This document shows, piece by piece, positions 32,204 through 43,618 of a stretch of 64,000 nt of DNA (the stretch's first letter is position 1; each line of letters opens with the position of its first letter). The stretch covers positions 2,256,047 through 2,320,046 of the forward strand of contig CM026570.1 in NCBI GenBank assembly GCA_015143295.1, given 5' to 3'. This DNA comes from Tetracentron sinense. Lineage: Eukaryota > Streptophyta > Magnoliopsida > Trochodendrales > Trochodendraceae. Both the position numbers and the translations under genes were made by a program. The notes below the pieces were generated by a model. It was not told where the DNA came from, did no database searches, and worked only from the letters and a program-made list of their open reading frames with translations.

Positions 32204-33426
32204 TCACCCCGCTTGAGTTAATATGGTACTTGTCCATCCTTGCATTTTTCGGACAATACGCTCTTTAATGTAATCAAATATTTGAACTTTTGAACACCCA
32301 AAAAGAGCTAGAGCACCAAGATACTTACCATTGGATGCATTAGCCTTGATATGAAGAAAATGCCGAAGCATGTGTTGAATTCTACTGAGAGTATTTGCAC
32401 TAAACTGGATTCCTGATTTGTTGAAGTTAACTACCAGCCCCGAAGCTTTCCCGAACTCATCCATCATATTCTTGAAATAGGCAGCCTCTTCAAAATTAGC
32501 TTTTAAAAAAACCAAACAGTCATCGGCAAAGAATAAATGCGATAGAGTAGGAGCTTGTCTAGCACTCCGAATACCACTCAATCCCCTATTCAAAGTAATC
32601 AACCGAGATAAAACTTCCGCGCACAGCAGAAACAGAAATGGAGACAAAGGGTCTCCTTGTCTGAGACCCCGAGATGGTTTGATGTAGCCATGGGATTGGC
32701 CATTTATGATAATCGAATAACTAATTGAGCTAACACACTGTCGAATCCAGGCTATCCATTGATGGCGGAAACCCATTTTATCCATAGTTGCAAACAGAAA
32801 TGGCCATTCAACACTGTCATAGGCTCAAGTAAGATCAAGTTTAATAGCCATCCTTCTATCAGCTCCCTTAGACTTCTTGAATTAGTGATTCACTTCATGT
32901 GCAATAAGCACATTCTCTGAAATTTTCCTACCCGGAACAAAGGCAGACTGAGCAGGATTAATCAAATGAGGGAGGATATCACGCAACCTTGTCGCCAAGA
33001 GTTTGGCTATAACCTTGTAGACAACATTACAAAGACTAATAGGCCGGAATTGGTTCAATTCTTCAGGATTTGGGATTTTGGGAATCAGAGCGATGTTGGC
33101 GTGATTAAGTTGTTTGAGAAGGAAAGAAGAAGAGAAGAAGCTTTGAACTACAGAACAAAGATCTGGGCCAATAGTCTCCCAATGTTTTGAAAAAATGTAG
33201 CTGACATACCATCTAGGCTAGGTGATTTTGTTGGTCCCATATTGAAGAGCACTTGCTGGATTTCCTCATTCGAAAATCCCCTGCATAATTCCGCATTCAT
33301 ATCTGGAGTAACTTGAGGACTAACATTTGTTAACACTTCTGTAATCCCTGAAGGTTGAGATGTGGAATACAATTGCTGAAAATGCATTATCACATGATTA
33401 ACCACTTCGCTTTCATCAGTGATCAA
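32204..33426 (-). pseudogene. LINE reverse transcriptase domain, first copy
   Basis: Motifs in order: MGPTKSPSLDGMSATFFQ, GLRQGDPLSPFLFLLCAE and HLFFADDCLVF, the last holding the FADD catalytic pair. The KLDLTRAYDSVEW motif seen in the second copy is broken here by a TGA at 32825-32827. A one-base deletion near 33186 shifts the frame. A stop between the two halves (about 32884) is shared by both copies, so it predates the duplication. Confidence 0.8.
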
Positions 33427-33525
33427 AGTGCCCGATTGATCTCGAAAGTTGATAATCCTATTCCTCCTTCTTCGGTTGATTGTGGAAGTATGGAAGAAGG
33501 CTGTGTTACGATCTCCCTCAGCTAG

Positions 33526-34466
33526 CTAGGTGATCCTTGATCGTTGCTTCCAAAAGATTTCTTCTAAATGATAAGCTTTGTCCAATTCCCTAGTAAGAGC
33601 CTGTTGAATTCGAACCCCTCGGGTTGAATTACTTTTGATTTGTAATACACCAATTCGCTCCTTGATCCGGTTAATTTTCTCCTTTAAATTTCCAAAAGTC
33701 TTTTTTTGCCAAGAGCTAAGAGACTGACGACATCTGCTAATCCGCGAGCACAATTGGAACATCGAAGAACCCTGTTGAGGCTGATCCCATGAACTATGAA
33801 CTACAGATGCGCATTCACTATGAGTATTCCACAATTCCTCGTACCGAAACATCCTCCTCCGGAATTGAGATTTCCAATTAAATATCAGCAATACTGGGCA
33901 GTGATCAGATCCTATCGCTGGAAGATGCTTAACTGGAGCCCCTGGGTTGGCTTGGACCCACTCGGCATTAGCTAAACACCTATCGAGGCGAGCTAGGATG
34001 GTATGAGGATAGGACCGCCTGTTAGTCCACGTGAAAGGGGACCCTTGACACCCCAAATCCAAAAGATTGGCAGTAGATATCATGCTCCGGAAAGGGGCTA
34101 ATTGGTTGTAAGTCTTTGGAATACCCCCCTCTTTTTGTTCCAGAGTCAGTATGTCATTAAAGTCACCCATGCAAAGCCAAGGAACTTGGGTTGTAGCCCT
34201 CTCAACCCAATGCCACTCCACATAGCGGTGCGAGCCCTATCGTCGATTGGTCCGTATATACATGAAAGCTTCCACTGTTGAGCTGAAGAGACATCACTTA
34301 TCCAACCTTCCACAATATTGTTTCCTGACTTAATAATTTGAATTGTCAAATTTGTCCTCCATAACAAAGCTAGCCCCCCAGAGCGGCCCTCAGGTTCCAC
34401 CGTATATAAATTATCCATCTGAATTATCTGAGCTATCTTGAGAAGTTTCTCCCTCTTAAAATCCAA
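33526..34466 (-). pseudogene. LINE apurinic endonuclease domain, first copy
   Basis: Two overlapping frames (34466-34146 and 34221-33526) together give the endonuclease/exonuclease/phosphatase fold. Motifs GDFNDIL and GSDHCPVLL carry catalytic residues. The N-terminal strands with the first catalytic residues are missing, and a frameshift lies near 34150-34220. The enzyme would nick target DNA to prime reverse transcription; this copy cannot. Confidence 0.8.
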
Positions 34467-34531
34467 TGCACGTGCTAATACAACTTAGTGTAGGGTTTGA
34501 AAAAGAAGGAAAATGCAATGGTGTTGTTCAG

Positions 34532-35458
34532 TTTTTAACAATGCCTATAGTTTTTTGAATTTTTTTTTTCTGTCCAAACCAATCACCTCTTAGCAATTCA
34601 TTTTGAGTTTTGGAGAACATTTTAATCCCACATCAGCCAGAGAAGAGATACCCCCTCTTATACCTCTATGTAATCCCAACATCCCCCTCAATCTAAAAAC
34701 CTTGGATTCTGACCTTTGTAAACCCTACACGGGAAAAACTTGGAGAACCCTAGAAATTGTTGAGGACTTTAGAAACTCTGGAATTTTGAGAACTGGAAAC
34801 CCATACCAAAGTCTTGGAAGAGCCCCAAAGTCCAACTCCTTTTGTTGAATTCATATTAGGTACATGAAGTGAAAGGATTTTCGGAAAGCGATTATATAAG
34901 GAGGAAGAATTTACAACAATGTTAGCATATTTCTAATCCATGGGTAGTTTATTTTATGTAATTTACCTTCTATCTTATTCGAGATTTTTCATTAGTAATC
35001 TAGGAGCTCTTTCTAAGTGGTATGAGAGGAATTTGAGATTTGGATGAAAAAAACATTTGAAGAAGATTCTTTAGCTTCTTAATTTATTCATAAGGAAAAG
35101 TAAATCTTTGTCTCCTTTCATTGGTAAGCGAGGCCTCTCTTGAATCGATTGATAAAAAGGTTGGCATTCACTAGTTATTAGAAAGATTTTGATCACCCCT
35201 TTTCTATATAGAGAGAAGCACCCCAAATCGATTGAGGAATGATGTATTCCAATATCAAAAAATAAAAGGGAAAATAAGTAGTTTGAATATTTTTTTCATA
35301 TTAGAATATTTTAAAATATTTAAAATGTCAAAGAAAATAAAGGCAATTGTCGATTGATGAATGATTTGGAGTGCCAAATACCTTCCCCAAATCATAGACC
35401 TCTTGTAGAGACCCACATTAAAGCCTCCCAGTGGGGGAGGGGTTTTGGCAAGACCTCT
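34532..35458. other. unassigned flank with a 24-bp direct repeat
   Basis: A direct repeat AGACCTCTTGTAGAGACCCA occurs at about 35397 and 35452, about 55 bp apart; the second marks the start of an LTR fragment. No gene is recognised in the rest. Counterpart 47666-48593. Confidence 0.45.
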
Positions 35459-35808
35459 TGTAGAGACCCACATTTATTTTTATGCCATTATTGTATTTAA
35501 TAATGGTAAAATTGTCAAACTTAGCATGTATCGCGTGTTGTTTTGAAATTAATAGTATGCAGTGTTTAAAAAGCGTAAAGGACTAAACCAAAGGAAGAAC
35601 AAAAGGAAAACCTGGAAAAATTGGGTGAATGACCAAAATGGTCGACCGGATTCACAACTGGTCGACCAATTGGCTCAAAAACCAAACTAGAGGCCTTTTT
35701 ATCAATCCGGTCGACCGACTTTCGGGAAATGGGAATTTCTTTTAAGTGCAGTTTTTAGGGGCATTTTAGTGTTTTAAATACCCTTGCCCTATAAATAAGC
35801 TTTTATTT
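35459..35808 (+). mobile_element. 5' part of an older LTR, first copy
   Basis: Starts TGTAGAGACCCACATTT, has three GGTCGACCG-type palindromes at about 35639-35712 and a TATAAATAAG box near 35791. It is cut by the chromovirus LTR at 35809, with TATTT at 35804-35808. Its other part lies at 60865 onward, right of the full element. Confidence 0.6.
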
Positions 35809-37180
35809 TGTAGCATCCGGGATATTTTTTTGTCATGTATTAAAGCCTTAAGGTCATTTTTTTGAATTAAAAGTTGGATTTCTGAAGTCGGATCTATAGA
35901 AAATCCGGGTTTCTGAACGTCATTTGCAGAACAGTCAACCTTAGGGACAATTTGGTTTATGAATAAAGTCGAATTGGAAGATTCTCAAATGCCAGAAATG
36001 TTCTTTTTTCAAAAGACGAATCCAACGCAAGTTGAATTGTCAAAATCCGACGAACGAGTCAAAAGTTATGGCCGAAATACCAAAAAAGGAAAGTCTGGAA
36101 ATTTTTTGCAAGAGTTATGAACAATCGTACAGACCCTATGAATGATCGTAGGTGAGTTACAATCGATCGTAGAAAACCTGCGATCGATCGTAGAATTCCA
36201 AAAATGACCAAACTCTCTGTAACGTTTACGATTGATCGTAGAGACTTACGACCAATCGGAGAAGATTTACGATCGATCATAGAAACCTACGACCGATCGT
36301 AAGTCGCAAACCTAGAATTTTATTTCAGGATTTTTAGGGTTTCTCCTCTTTGCCTATAAATAGGGCTTTGCATTTGGGGTTTTTGGTTTACCCTAAACCT
36401 AGAGAGAGTCCTTGGGAGATTGAGAAAGAAGGAGGGTTTCCAAGAGAGAGATTGATCACTTGGGTGACCTAGATCATCCTCAAGGCTTGGATTCTTCAAA
36501 TCCAAGGCAAAGCACATGAGGAGCACCTCCTCTAAGCTCGACAGCAACTCCACACACGTTTTGGAGGGTTTTCCCTTACCTATTGAAGGTCGGTACCCTA
36601 TGCTACCCTTCTTGTCATGTTTCTTTTCTTTATTGCTATGATTATCTATTTCCTTGCTTTTCCCTAATGTTCACATGATATAAGATAAAATTAGTGAATG
36701 AATGTTATGGATGGTTGAAATGTGATGGGAAAAAAGAAAAGGGTATTTATACATAATGAACACACTTGATATGTTGGATGAAAAAAATAATAAAAGACTT
36801 AAAGAAATATTGAATACCAAGTGTTTGATAAAATGTATGCGTGAGAAATTAAATCAAGATTTCCATATTATGATTTAGGGATGAAATGAATTTACTCGCT
36901 TTCTAGAATAGCATGATTGTAGATTTATTCGCTTTCTAGAATTGCATGATTGTAGATTTACTTGCCTAACTAATTATTGCCTTGAATTGTTATGTTCAAT
37001 TATCTCATGTTTTGAAATGTACACTACCTCACAAGCACGGCATGCATACACGAGTCAAGCATGGTTTATTGGGTTTTTCAAGACAAGAGTTTTAGTCTCG
37101 ATTCACGAACACCATGACAAGGCCAAACGGAAGGTTAGTATAAGAGGCAGGGCATATCCTACGATATGTTTTACCTTGCT
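35809..37180 (+). mobile_element. truncated chromovirus 5' LTR (first 1.37 kb)
   Basis: Nearly identical to the first 1.37 kb of the LTR starting at 48927 and ends abruptly at GCT, where PMEI sequence begins. It contains the CGATCGATCG palindrome cluster (about 36118-36302) and a TATAAATA box at 36355. The truncation is the right edge of the first duplication copy. Confidence 0.85.
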
Positions 37181-37455
37181 AAAGAGGATTTTATTCGGTG
37201 ATCCAAGATGACTTTCTGCCACAACACCCGAATTAATTAACCAAGGAGAATAACACAAATATCCACAGCAAGTGTAGCAAGATGAGCAGTAGCTTCGTTC
37301 CTGTGGAACAATGGCGATTTACGGACCTCGGGCACTGGTTCTGTAAATGACTCTTCGCAAGTTTCAGCTACATCAACGACATCCCCCGCTCCCATTATCG
37401 CATTATTATAAACTTTCGCTTCCAGGCTCCGGAGGGCTGAATGAAGGGATGGCAA
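37181..37455 (-). pseudogene. 3' fragment of a fifth PMEI gene at the duplication junction
   Basis: About 260 bp match the 3' UTR and last third of PMEI genes, closest to gene B (shared GACATCCCCCGCTCCC and AAAGAGGATTTTATT). The open frame 37455-37237 gives 72 residues, with the ETCEESF cysteine region and the ICVILLG end, but its first residues come from the neighbouring segment. It lacks the signal peptide and the first two cysteines, so it cannot make an inhibitor. Confidence 0.85.
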
Positions 37456-37637
37456 TGACAGTTGTGGATACCAGAGCTCAAGTGCTAGAGTTGGTGGGGA
37501 CTGCTCCCTGGCGCCCGATCATTACGAAAACTTTGATTTGATTTGAAAGAAACAATAAAGCTAAAAAAAAAATTTATTAGGTGATTAATATATAAATGGG
37601 CCATCCCAGATAGTCATCTGCCATAACACCGAATTAA

Positions 37638-38201
37638 TTAACCACGGAGAATAGCACAAATATTCATAGCAAGTGTAGCAAGGTGAGCAGAAGCTTCGTT
37701 CCTTTTGGTCAATGGCGATTTACGAACCTCGGGTGTTGGTTCTGCAAATGACTCTTCGCAAGTTTCAGCTTCATCAACGGCATCCCCGGCTCCCATTATC
37801 GCATTATAATAAATTTTTGATTCCAGGCTCCGGAGGGCTGATGGGAGTCTGTCACGAACAGCTAACCCATACTCGCCGTCGCAAATCTCGAGGCATTCCT
37901 TAATTATTCGGTCAGTGGCCTCCTTACGCAGTTTCTGCACATAGGCAAGAGTATCCGTGGCGTTTGCCAGCGCAAGCTCGAGCATGATACGGGCGAGGCC
38001 GTTCAGGTCTGCACTAGAGCTGCCAGGGTCCGATTGTAGAGCCGATACGCATAGATCGTAGTACAAAGTTTTGTTGCAAGTGTCGCGTATCAGATCATCA
38101 TCTCCTTTCTCATCACTCACCACCAACGCCAAGGATTGGTTTGAAGAGAAGACGATGAAAGTACAAAGTGTAATCCAGGCCAAAAAGAGCGCCTCTTTCA
38201 T
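37638..38201 (-). CDS. PMEI/invertase-inhibitor family protein, gene D
   Basis: Duplicate of gene C with an identical 187-residue translation: signal peptide MKEALFLAWITLCTFIVFSS, DLIRDTCNKTLYYDLC, ECLEICDGEYG, ETCEESF. Promoter sequence, including ACATATAGT, is also duplicated, so both copies may be expressed the same way. It lies just right of the junction fragment. Confidence 0.85.
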   Translation of the reverse strand: MKEALFLAWITLCTFIVFSSNQSLALVVSDEKGDDDLIRDTCNKTLYYDLCVSALQSDPGSSSADLNGLARIMLELALANATDTLAYVQKLRKEATDRIIKECLEICDGEYGLAVRDRLPSALRSLESKIYYNAIMGAGDAVDEAETCEESFAEPTPEVRKSPLTKRNEASAHLATLAMNICAILRG

Positions 38202-38517
38202 TTTTCTCCAAAAACGAAGGTAGCAGACGCCAAGGGATGAATGCTTAAGCTTGAGATGCTTCGGGACTATATGTAGGAGATAAATTTCCTTTCTTGCTCG
38301 CCATATTGAAGGAAACATTGATGGATCGGATTTTGTTTCTAAAATTGTGCTGCCTGAGATATATTGTAAGATTCCTTTCCCAGATTTTCTTTAGCAACCA
38401 TTGACTCAAATATCGCAAGATTTCTTTCCCGAATTTTCTTTTAAGAGCAGTGTATACGTTACCTTTGTTTTTTAAGAATGCTTGCTAAGCATACTCTCGA
38501 TCTCACAAGAGATCGGG

Positions 38518-38801
38518 TCAGTACAGTTCGGGGTGAGTTCAATCGTAACCACAGGTGAACACGTGTCCTGTTAACTTCTATTTACGGTGGGTTAAAATTC
38601 ATTAACCTTAGGGTTCAACAACTAACCTGAATGTTTAGAAAAAATATTTTTAAAAAATTTAAATTCTGGTTAGAACTTGTAACCATTAGGATTAATTTTT
38701 TCTTTTTCTAAAAACTAAGGTTAGATGGTTGACCCTAAGGGTTAATAGGGTAGCAGAGACACCTGTGGTCACGATTGAACTCATCGTGATTGGTTCTTAT
38801 C
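38518..38801. mobile_element. foldback MITE, second copy
   Basis: Counterpart of 25427-25710 with a few substitutions (for example TGGTTGACCCTAAGGG here, TGGTTGACCGTAAGGG there). Confidence 0.65.
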
Positions 38802-38899
38802 TTCTCTCACAATCCTACTCTCACAATTTTTGAAGGGTGGTGCTACCAGCACCCAACATTTACTCATAAGCACCATTTAAAAAAAAAATCTCAATTAAA

Positions 38900-39057
38900 G
38901 AGGAATGCTAGCCCTACTCTCACTCAACTCAAACTCTCACCCTCTAGGCCTCTACTAACCACTTGTGGTGAGAAAAGTGTTTTAATCAAACAAAAGTGGA
39001 GAGATGGTTGGTTGAAGGTGAGAGTAAAGGTTGACCAAGAGTAGGGCTAGCACTCCT
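38900..39057. mobile_element. 158-bp MITE, second copy
   Basis: Counterpart of 25809-25966, with the same CAATTAAA flanks. Confidence 0.75.
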
Positions 39058-39080
39058 CAATTAAAACATCTATAAGAAAA

Positions 39081-40629
39081 GGGTAAATTACACCCATCTC
39101 CACGAGGTTTGGTGTAATTTCAAAAACCTCCACTCTTGTTTCTGAAATTACACTGACCTCTCCTGTCAGACTTATCTTATTAACTCTGTTAAGTAATTAT
39201 ATTATTTTTCAAGTTTACCCTTATTACTTGGAGGAAACATGCAAGTAAGCTTAGTTAGTTTGAAAGCTCAACAAAAAAAACACATAAACTTCCCAAGCCT
39301 CACATGTCCCTTTAAACATCCATTAACTATGATTAAGATTAACTCACCATTAGGGTTTATCCATCTAACCTTAGTTTTTAGAGAAAAAATAACCTTAGGT
39401 TGATTATGCTTAACCATAATTAAAGGGGGCTCTACAAGCTGCCACGTGTCCCTTTTCACACTCATTAACTGTGGCTAAGACTCACTCACCCCTAGGATTC
39501 ATCAATCTAACCTTGGTTTTAAGAAAAGAAAAATATTAATCCTAGGTTAATTATGTTTAACCACGGTTAAAGGATCTCTACAAACCGCCACTTGTCTTTT
39601 TTAACACCTACTAACTATGGTTAAGATTCACTCACACCAAAGGTTCATCCATCTAACATTGGTTCTTAAAAAGAAAAAAAAACTTAGATTGATTATGCTT
39701 AACCACAATTAAAGGGGGCTCTACAAGCCGCCATGTGTCACTTTTAACACCCACTAACTGTAGTTAAGATTCTCTCACCCCCTAGGATTCATCCATCTAA
39801 CCTTGGTTTTTAGAAGAAAAAAAAATACTTAGGTCGATTATGCTTAACCACAATTAAAGGGGGTTCTATACAAGCTGACATGTGTTCCCTTTACAACCCA
39901 CTAATTGTGGTTAAGATTCACTCACCCCTAGGATTTATCCATCATCCATCTAACCTTACTTTAAAGAAAAAATAAAAAATATTAACCTTAGGTTAATTAT
40001 ATTTAACCCAAATTAAAGTCTCTATAAGCCACCACATGTCTCTTTTAATACCCACTAACTATGGTTAAGATTCACTTACCCCTATAGTTCAAAGGGGTGG
40101 ACTAGTGGTTCCTTGGCCTTTCCCCAAGTGGGAGGTCTTGGGTTCCATTTCTCACTCCCCCTTTGGGCAAGCCTCACACGAGTTAACCTGGACTTTCCTG
40201 GTGTGGTGGGTTGTGGGCTCACGTCGCACCCTCGGGGATTAGTCTTGACCCGTTGGGGACACCCCGAGTTCCAAAAAAAAAAAATTGGTTTTTAGAAAAA
40301 GAAATATACATTTACCTTAAGTTGATACTATTAACCTTAGTTTTGGAAATATATATTAACTTTAAGTTGATACTGCTAACCTTGGTTACTAAACCCAATT
40401 ATCATTTATTTTATTGTATTAGTTGACTTTGTAAAGGGCAATTTAAACATTTTAAAATGTTTAAATGATGACATCATCAAATTTCATCCATAAAAGTAAT
40501 GACCAACAAATGGAATGGGGTATTTGTTACAAAAATCAAAGTTGAGGGGAGGTTAGTGTAATTTCATAAACAAGATGAGAGGTTTTTGAAATTTCATCAA
40601 ACCTCAAGGGAGGTGAGTGTAATTTACCC
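39081..40629. mobile_element. non-autonomous Mutator-like element, second copy
   Basis: Counterpart of 25990-27531, with ATAAGAAAA at 39072-39080 and 40630-40638. It includes the six-unit array at about 39296-40089. One unit carries a small ATCCATC expansion near 39938. Confidence 0.85.
40091..40284 (+). mobile_element. tRNA-derived SINE, second copy
   Basis: Counterpart of 26992-27185 with the same A/B-box-like motifs and poly(A) end. Confidence 0.7.
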
Positions 40630-40779
40630 ATAAGAAAATAAAATGACCAAAAACCCCTTTTCACTTTAAAGTAACCTACTTCCTCACACCCTCAAACAAA
40701 AATCTTACGGATTTCCATTGTAAAGAATAGAGAGACTCGATTTCCATCAAAAAGGAAGGAGCTGGAGGACTGACAGAAT

Positions 40780-40983
40780 TAGGGCTGCACAAAGCCCGAT
40801 CAACCCATTGGTGCGATTTAGCTCGGCCCGGCTTGGCCCGAGATTGGCCCAGCTCGAAAGCTAATTCAAGCCAAGCCAAGCCTTAAAAAAAAGCCCAAAA
40901 TCTAATTCAAGCCGAGCTCAAGCCAACCCTTGTGCGGCTCGAAGCCCGACTCAATTGAGGTTCGGCTCAGCTCGAATATTATT

Positions 40984-41044
<61 letters not shown>

Positions 41045-41277
41045 ATTATTTAAAAAAAGGATTCAAGCCGAGCTCGAGCCAAGCCAAGCCCGGCTTGAGC
41101 TTGAATCAATTCGGACAGAGTCGGGCTTCAAGCCAAGTTTTTTTTTTCAAGCCGAGCTTCGGGCCGCACAATCAAACATGATTTCAGGCCGAGTCGGGCT
41201 TTAGGCCTCGATCAAACTTATTCAAGCCGAGCGGGACTTGGCCAAGCCCAGTCAAGACTGGCTTGAATACAGCCCTA
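40780..41277. mobile_element. hAT-type MITE, second copy with expanded (AT)n
   Basis: Counterpart of 27682-28137, flanked by GACAGAAT at 40772-40779 and 41278-41285. The (AT)n tract at about 40986-41039 is roughly 27 repeats long against about 9 in the first copy. Confidence 0.85.
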
Positions 41278-41793
41278 GACAGAATATGTGTGATTTCGAT
41301 GCTCCCTTCTTGCGAATATCAGGTGTTTCGCCGATGTTGCCGATGAAGAGACGTTCACGCACCATATATATTTGGCATGACTATCACCCAATATTCTTTC
41401 TCAATTTTCAACAAAAGGAGTGATTTTTCCGCCAAAAAAATTTGATATTTTGCATACAAAACAAATATGCAGATCACAAGAAATAGGAACAGAAGATTAG
41501 TAGACCATTCCAATTTCTGTGGCTCACATGAATGGCGTACAAGAGTATAAGGAATTCGGTAGCCCCAAAAATGACAAGGAAGAGTTGTTCATGAGATTCA
41601 TTTTTCCGGTTGTTTGAAGAAAGACAACAAGCCTAGCTTTCTAGCACATCAATAAGAGGGCATCACAAGTTCGTAATAGCCGAATAGGGACAAAAAACTA
41701 GGTAGAATTACCGCATTCTAGGCCTAGCGCGCATGCAGCATTATAAATGTGAATTCTTTTCTCTCATGTTTTTGGTTGAAGGTTCTAAATCAG

Positions 41794-42068
41794 TGCTTTG
41801 GATTCTCTCTGGCCAGAGAAGCTCTCGGGCCACCACAAATGAAGCGACAAGTGGAGGGAGAAGTCACTTCATTTCTCCCCTGATTTTTGACTTCTCCCCC
41901 CTTTATTTGACACATGGTGATAAAATGGTGAGATAAAGGGAGAGATATATCAAATGGGGAGAAGTCAAAAATCAGGGGAGAAATGAAATGACTTCTCCCT
42001 CCACTTGTCGCTTCAATGTGGTGGCCCGAGAGCATCTCTCTGGCACGGGCCAGAGAGAATCCGAAGCC
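41794..42068. mobile_element. Mutator-like MITE 1, second copy
   Basis: Counterpart of 28654-28936, flanked by CTAAATCAG at 41785-41793 and 42069-42077. It lacks 8 bp near the left GGCC motif. Confidence 0.75.
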
Positions 42069-42077
42069 CTAAATCAG

Positions 42078-42366
42078 GGCCTTGGATTGTCTCTGGCCAA
42101 GCCAGAAAGGGCTTATCTCGGGGTTCCATAGAATAGGGGACAAGTGGTGGAGAAGTCAAAATCATGGGGCCAATGATTTTGACTTCTCCACCCATAATAA
42201 GACATGTGGTGATAAGTGTGTGAGAATAAGGGGGAGAGATATCAAATGGGGAGAAGTCAAAATAATGGGGTGAAAATGAAATGACTTCTTATTTATATGT
42301 CAACTGTCGCACAATGTATGGAACCCCGAGAGCCCTTTTTGGCTTTGCCAGAGACAATCCGAGGCC
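42078..42366. mobile_element. Mutator-like MITE 2, second copy
   Basis: Counterpart of 28946-29234, with the third CTAAATCAG at 42367-42375. Confidence 0.75.
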
Positions 42367-43184
42367 CTAAATCAGTTAACACACATCGGTAACATGAAAC
42401 ATACATGCTCTGATGAACCACCACTGAACCGGAACATTTAAAGAGAAGAGAGCCTTTTTAATCTTTTAATATTTTCTTTTAGGAGAAGGTTTTTTTAAGA
42501 ATGGTGTTCATAAGTAAATGTGGGGGAGTGCGTAGCTCCATCTTTTTTAAATAACAAAAAAAATTATTCTGTGTGGGCTCAGTCCACTGGCAGAAAACCA
42601 TTTGTTTTAGGGAACCAAATCGATATCACCGAACTTTAGTGATACGGGAGATCAAATTCAAATAAAAGCACGACGAACGAATGTCGGGAAGAGAGGTCAT
42701 TATTTTTCAAATTTTGTAAATTGACAATAAAGATTCAAAAATTCATAACTTTATGCTCAAATACCAGATCGAGAATCCGTCAGATGCACTGAAAAGGAAA
42801 TTTCAATATCTACAATAGTTATTTCACAAAAAATTTCAAGATTTTAGTGTTTAGGATGTCAAAATCGAGTTTTAATTTTTGCTATAAAATTAGTTACAAA
42901 AAATTAGAGATATTAGATATTTTGAAATTTTGTTTTATGTTGTTTTAGAAGTAGGGTTTAAATTAGTTGTTTAGCTTCTAAATTAGTTTTTAGAGTTTCT
43001 TTTTATTATAAATAGTTGTCATAGGAGCATTGTTGAGCAACTTTTGAATATTGAATTAGAATTGGTCATTGTTTTTTTTTTGGTTTTTTTAGGTTTGCTC
43101 TAAGAAACCTCGAACTTCGACGGTGATCAAAGATTTTTTTATTTTACCCTCCATATTAAAAGATTGTCCTACATCATTTAGGGA

Positions 43185-43300
43185 GTCCGGATATGCCCTT
43201 GAGGTCGCCATGTGCCCCTTTTGACACCCCTTAACTATGGTTAGGATTCATCCACTCTAGGGTTCACCCAACCATCCTTGATTTTGAATCCATCCATAGG
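43185..43300. mobile_element. half of a foldback MITE, second copy
   Basis: Counterpart of 30045-30165. Only the left arm is present here too. Confidence 0.55.
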
Positions 43301-43618
43301 GGAATGTTAACCTTCACACCGTGCGTGAATTTGGTAAACTAGTGCAGACACCCTATTTTGGACGACCAGGATAACTTCGAGCCAAATAGCCCAATGGCTC
43401 CAAGTTTTGTATGATTGTTACAATAGCTCGATTCGAACTTCAAATTGCCATAGCTAAAACCCATTATTACCAATCTCATGTCCAAAAATCAACCAAGCCC
43501 AGAGGGGGAGAGTTCTTTTTTATTTTAAACTGTTGGATGTTTTGAACAATACCCTTTGTTTTTTTTTTTTGGAGACAAAAATATTCATTACTGAGAATCG
43601 TGCATTACATGGATCAAA

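Larger units (their letters stand above)
30424..34531 (-). mobile_element. 5'-truncated L1-type LINE, first copy
   Basis: On the minus strand the order is endonuclease (34466-33526), reverse transcriptase (33426-32204), zf-RVT (32011-31271 and on to 31011) and RNase H (30923-30390), the layout of plant L1 ORF2. The 3' end is an 11-base poly(A) (30424-30434 as T). ORF1 and the start of the endonuclease are missing. An imperfect 20-bp direct repeat (GTTTTGAACAATACC at 30404, GTTTTTAACAATGCC at 34532) may be the target duplication. Compared with the second copy it has an extra TGA at 32825-32827 in reverse transcriptase (CGA in the other copy) and a one-base deletion near 33186. Confidence 0.85.
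24347..37180. repeat. first copy of a 12.8-kb tandem duplication
   Basis: Every element in this interval recurs in order and orientation at 37438-50298, at an offset of 13091 bp at the left end and 13118 at the right. Differences are scattered substitutions and a few indels. The left limit is TGAATGAAGGG at 24347. The right limit is GCT at 37178-37180, inside an LTR. Confidence 0.92.
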
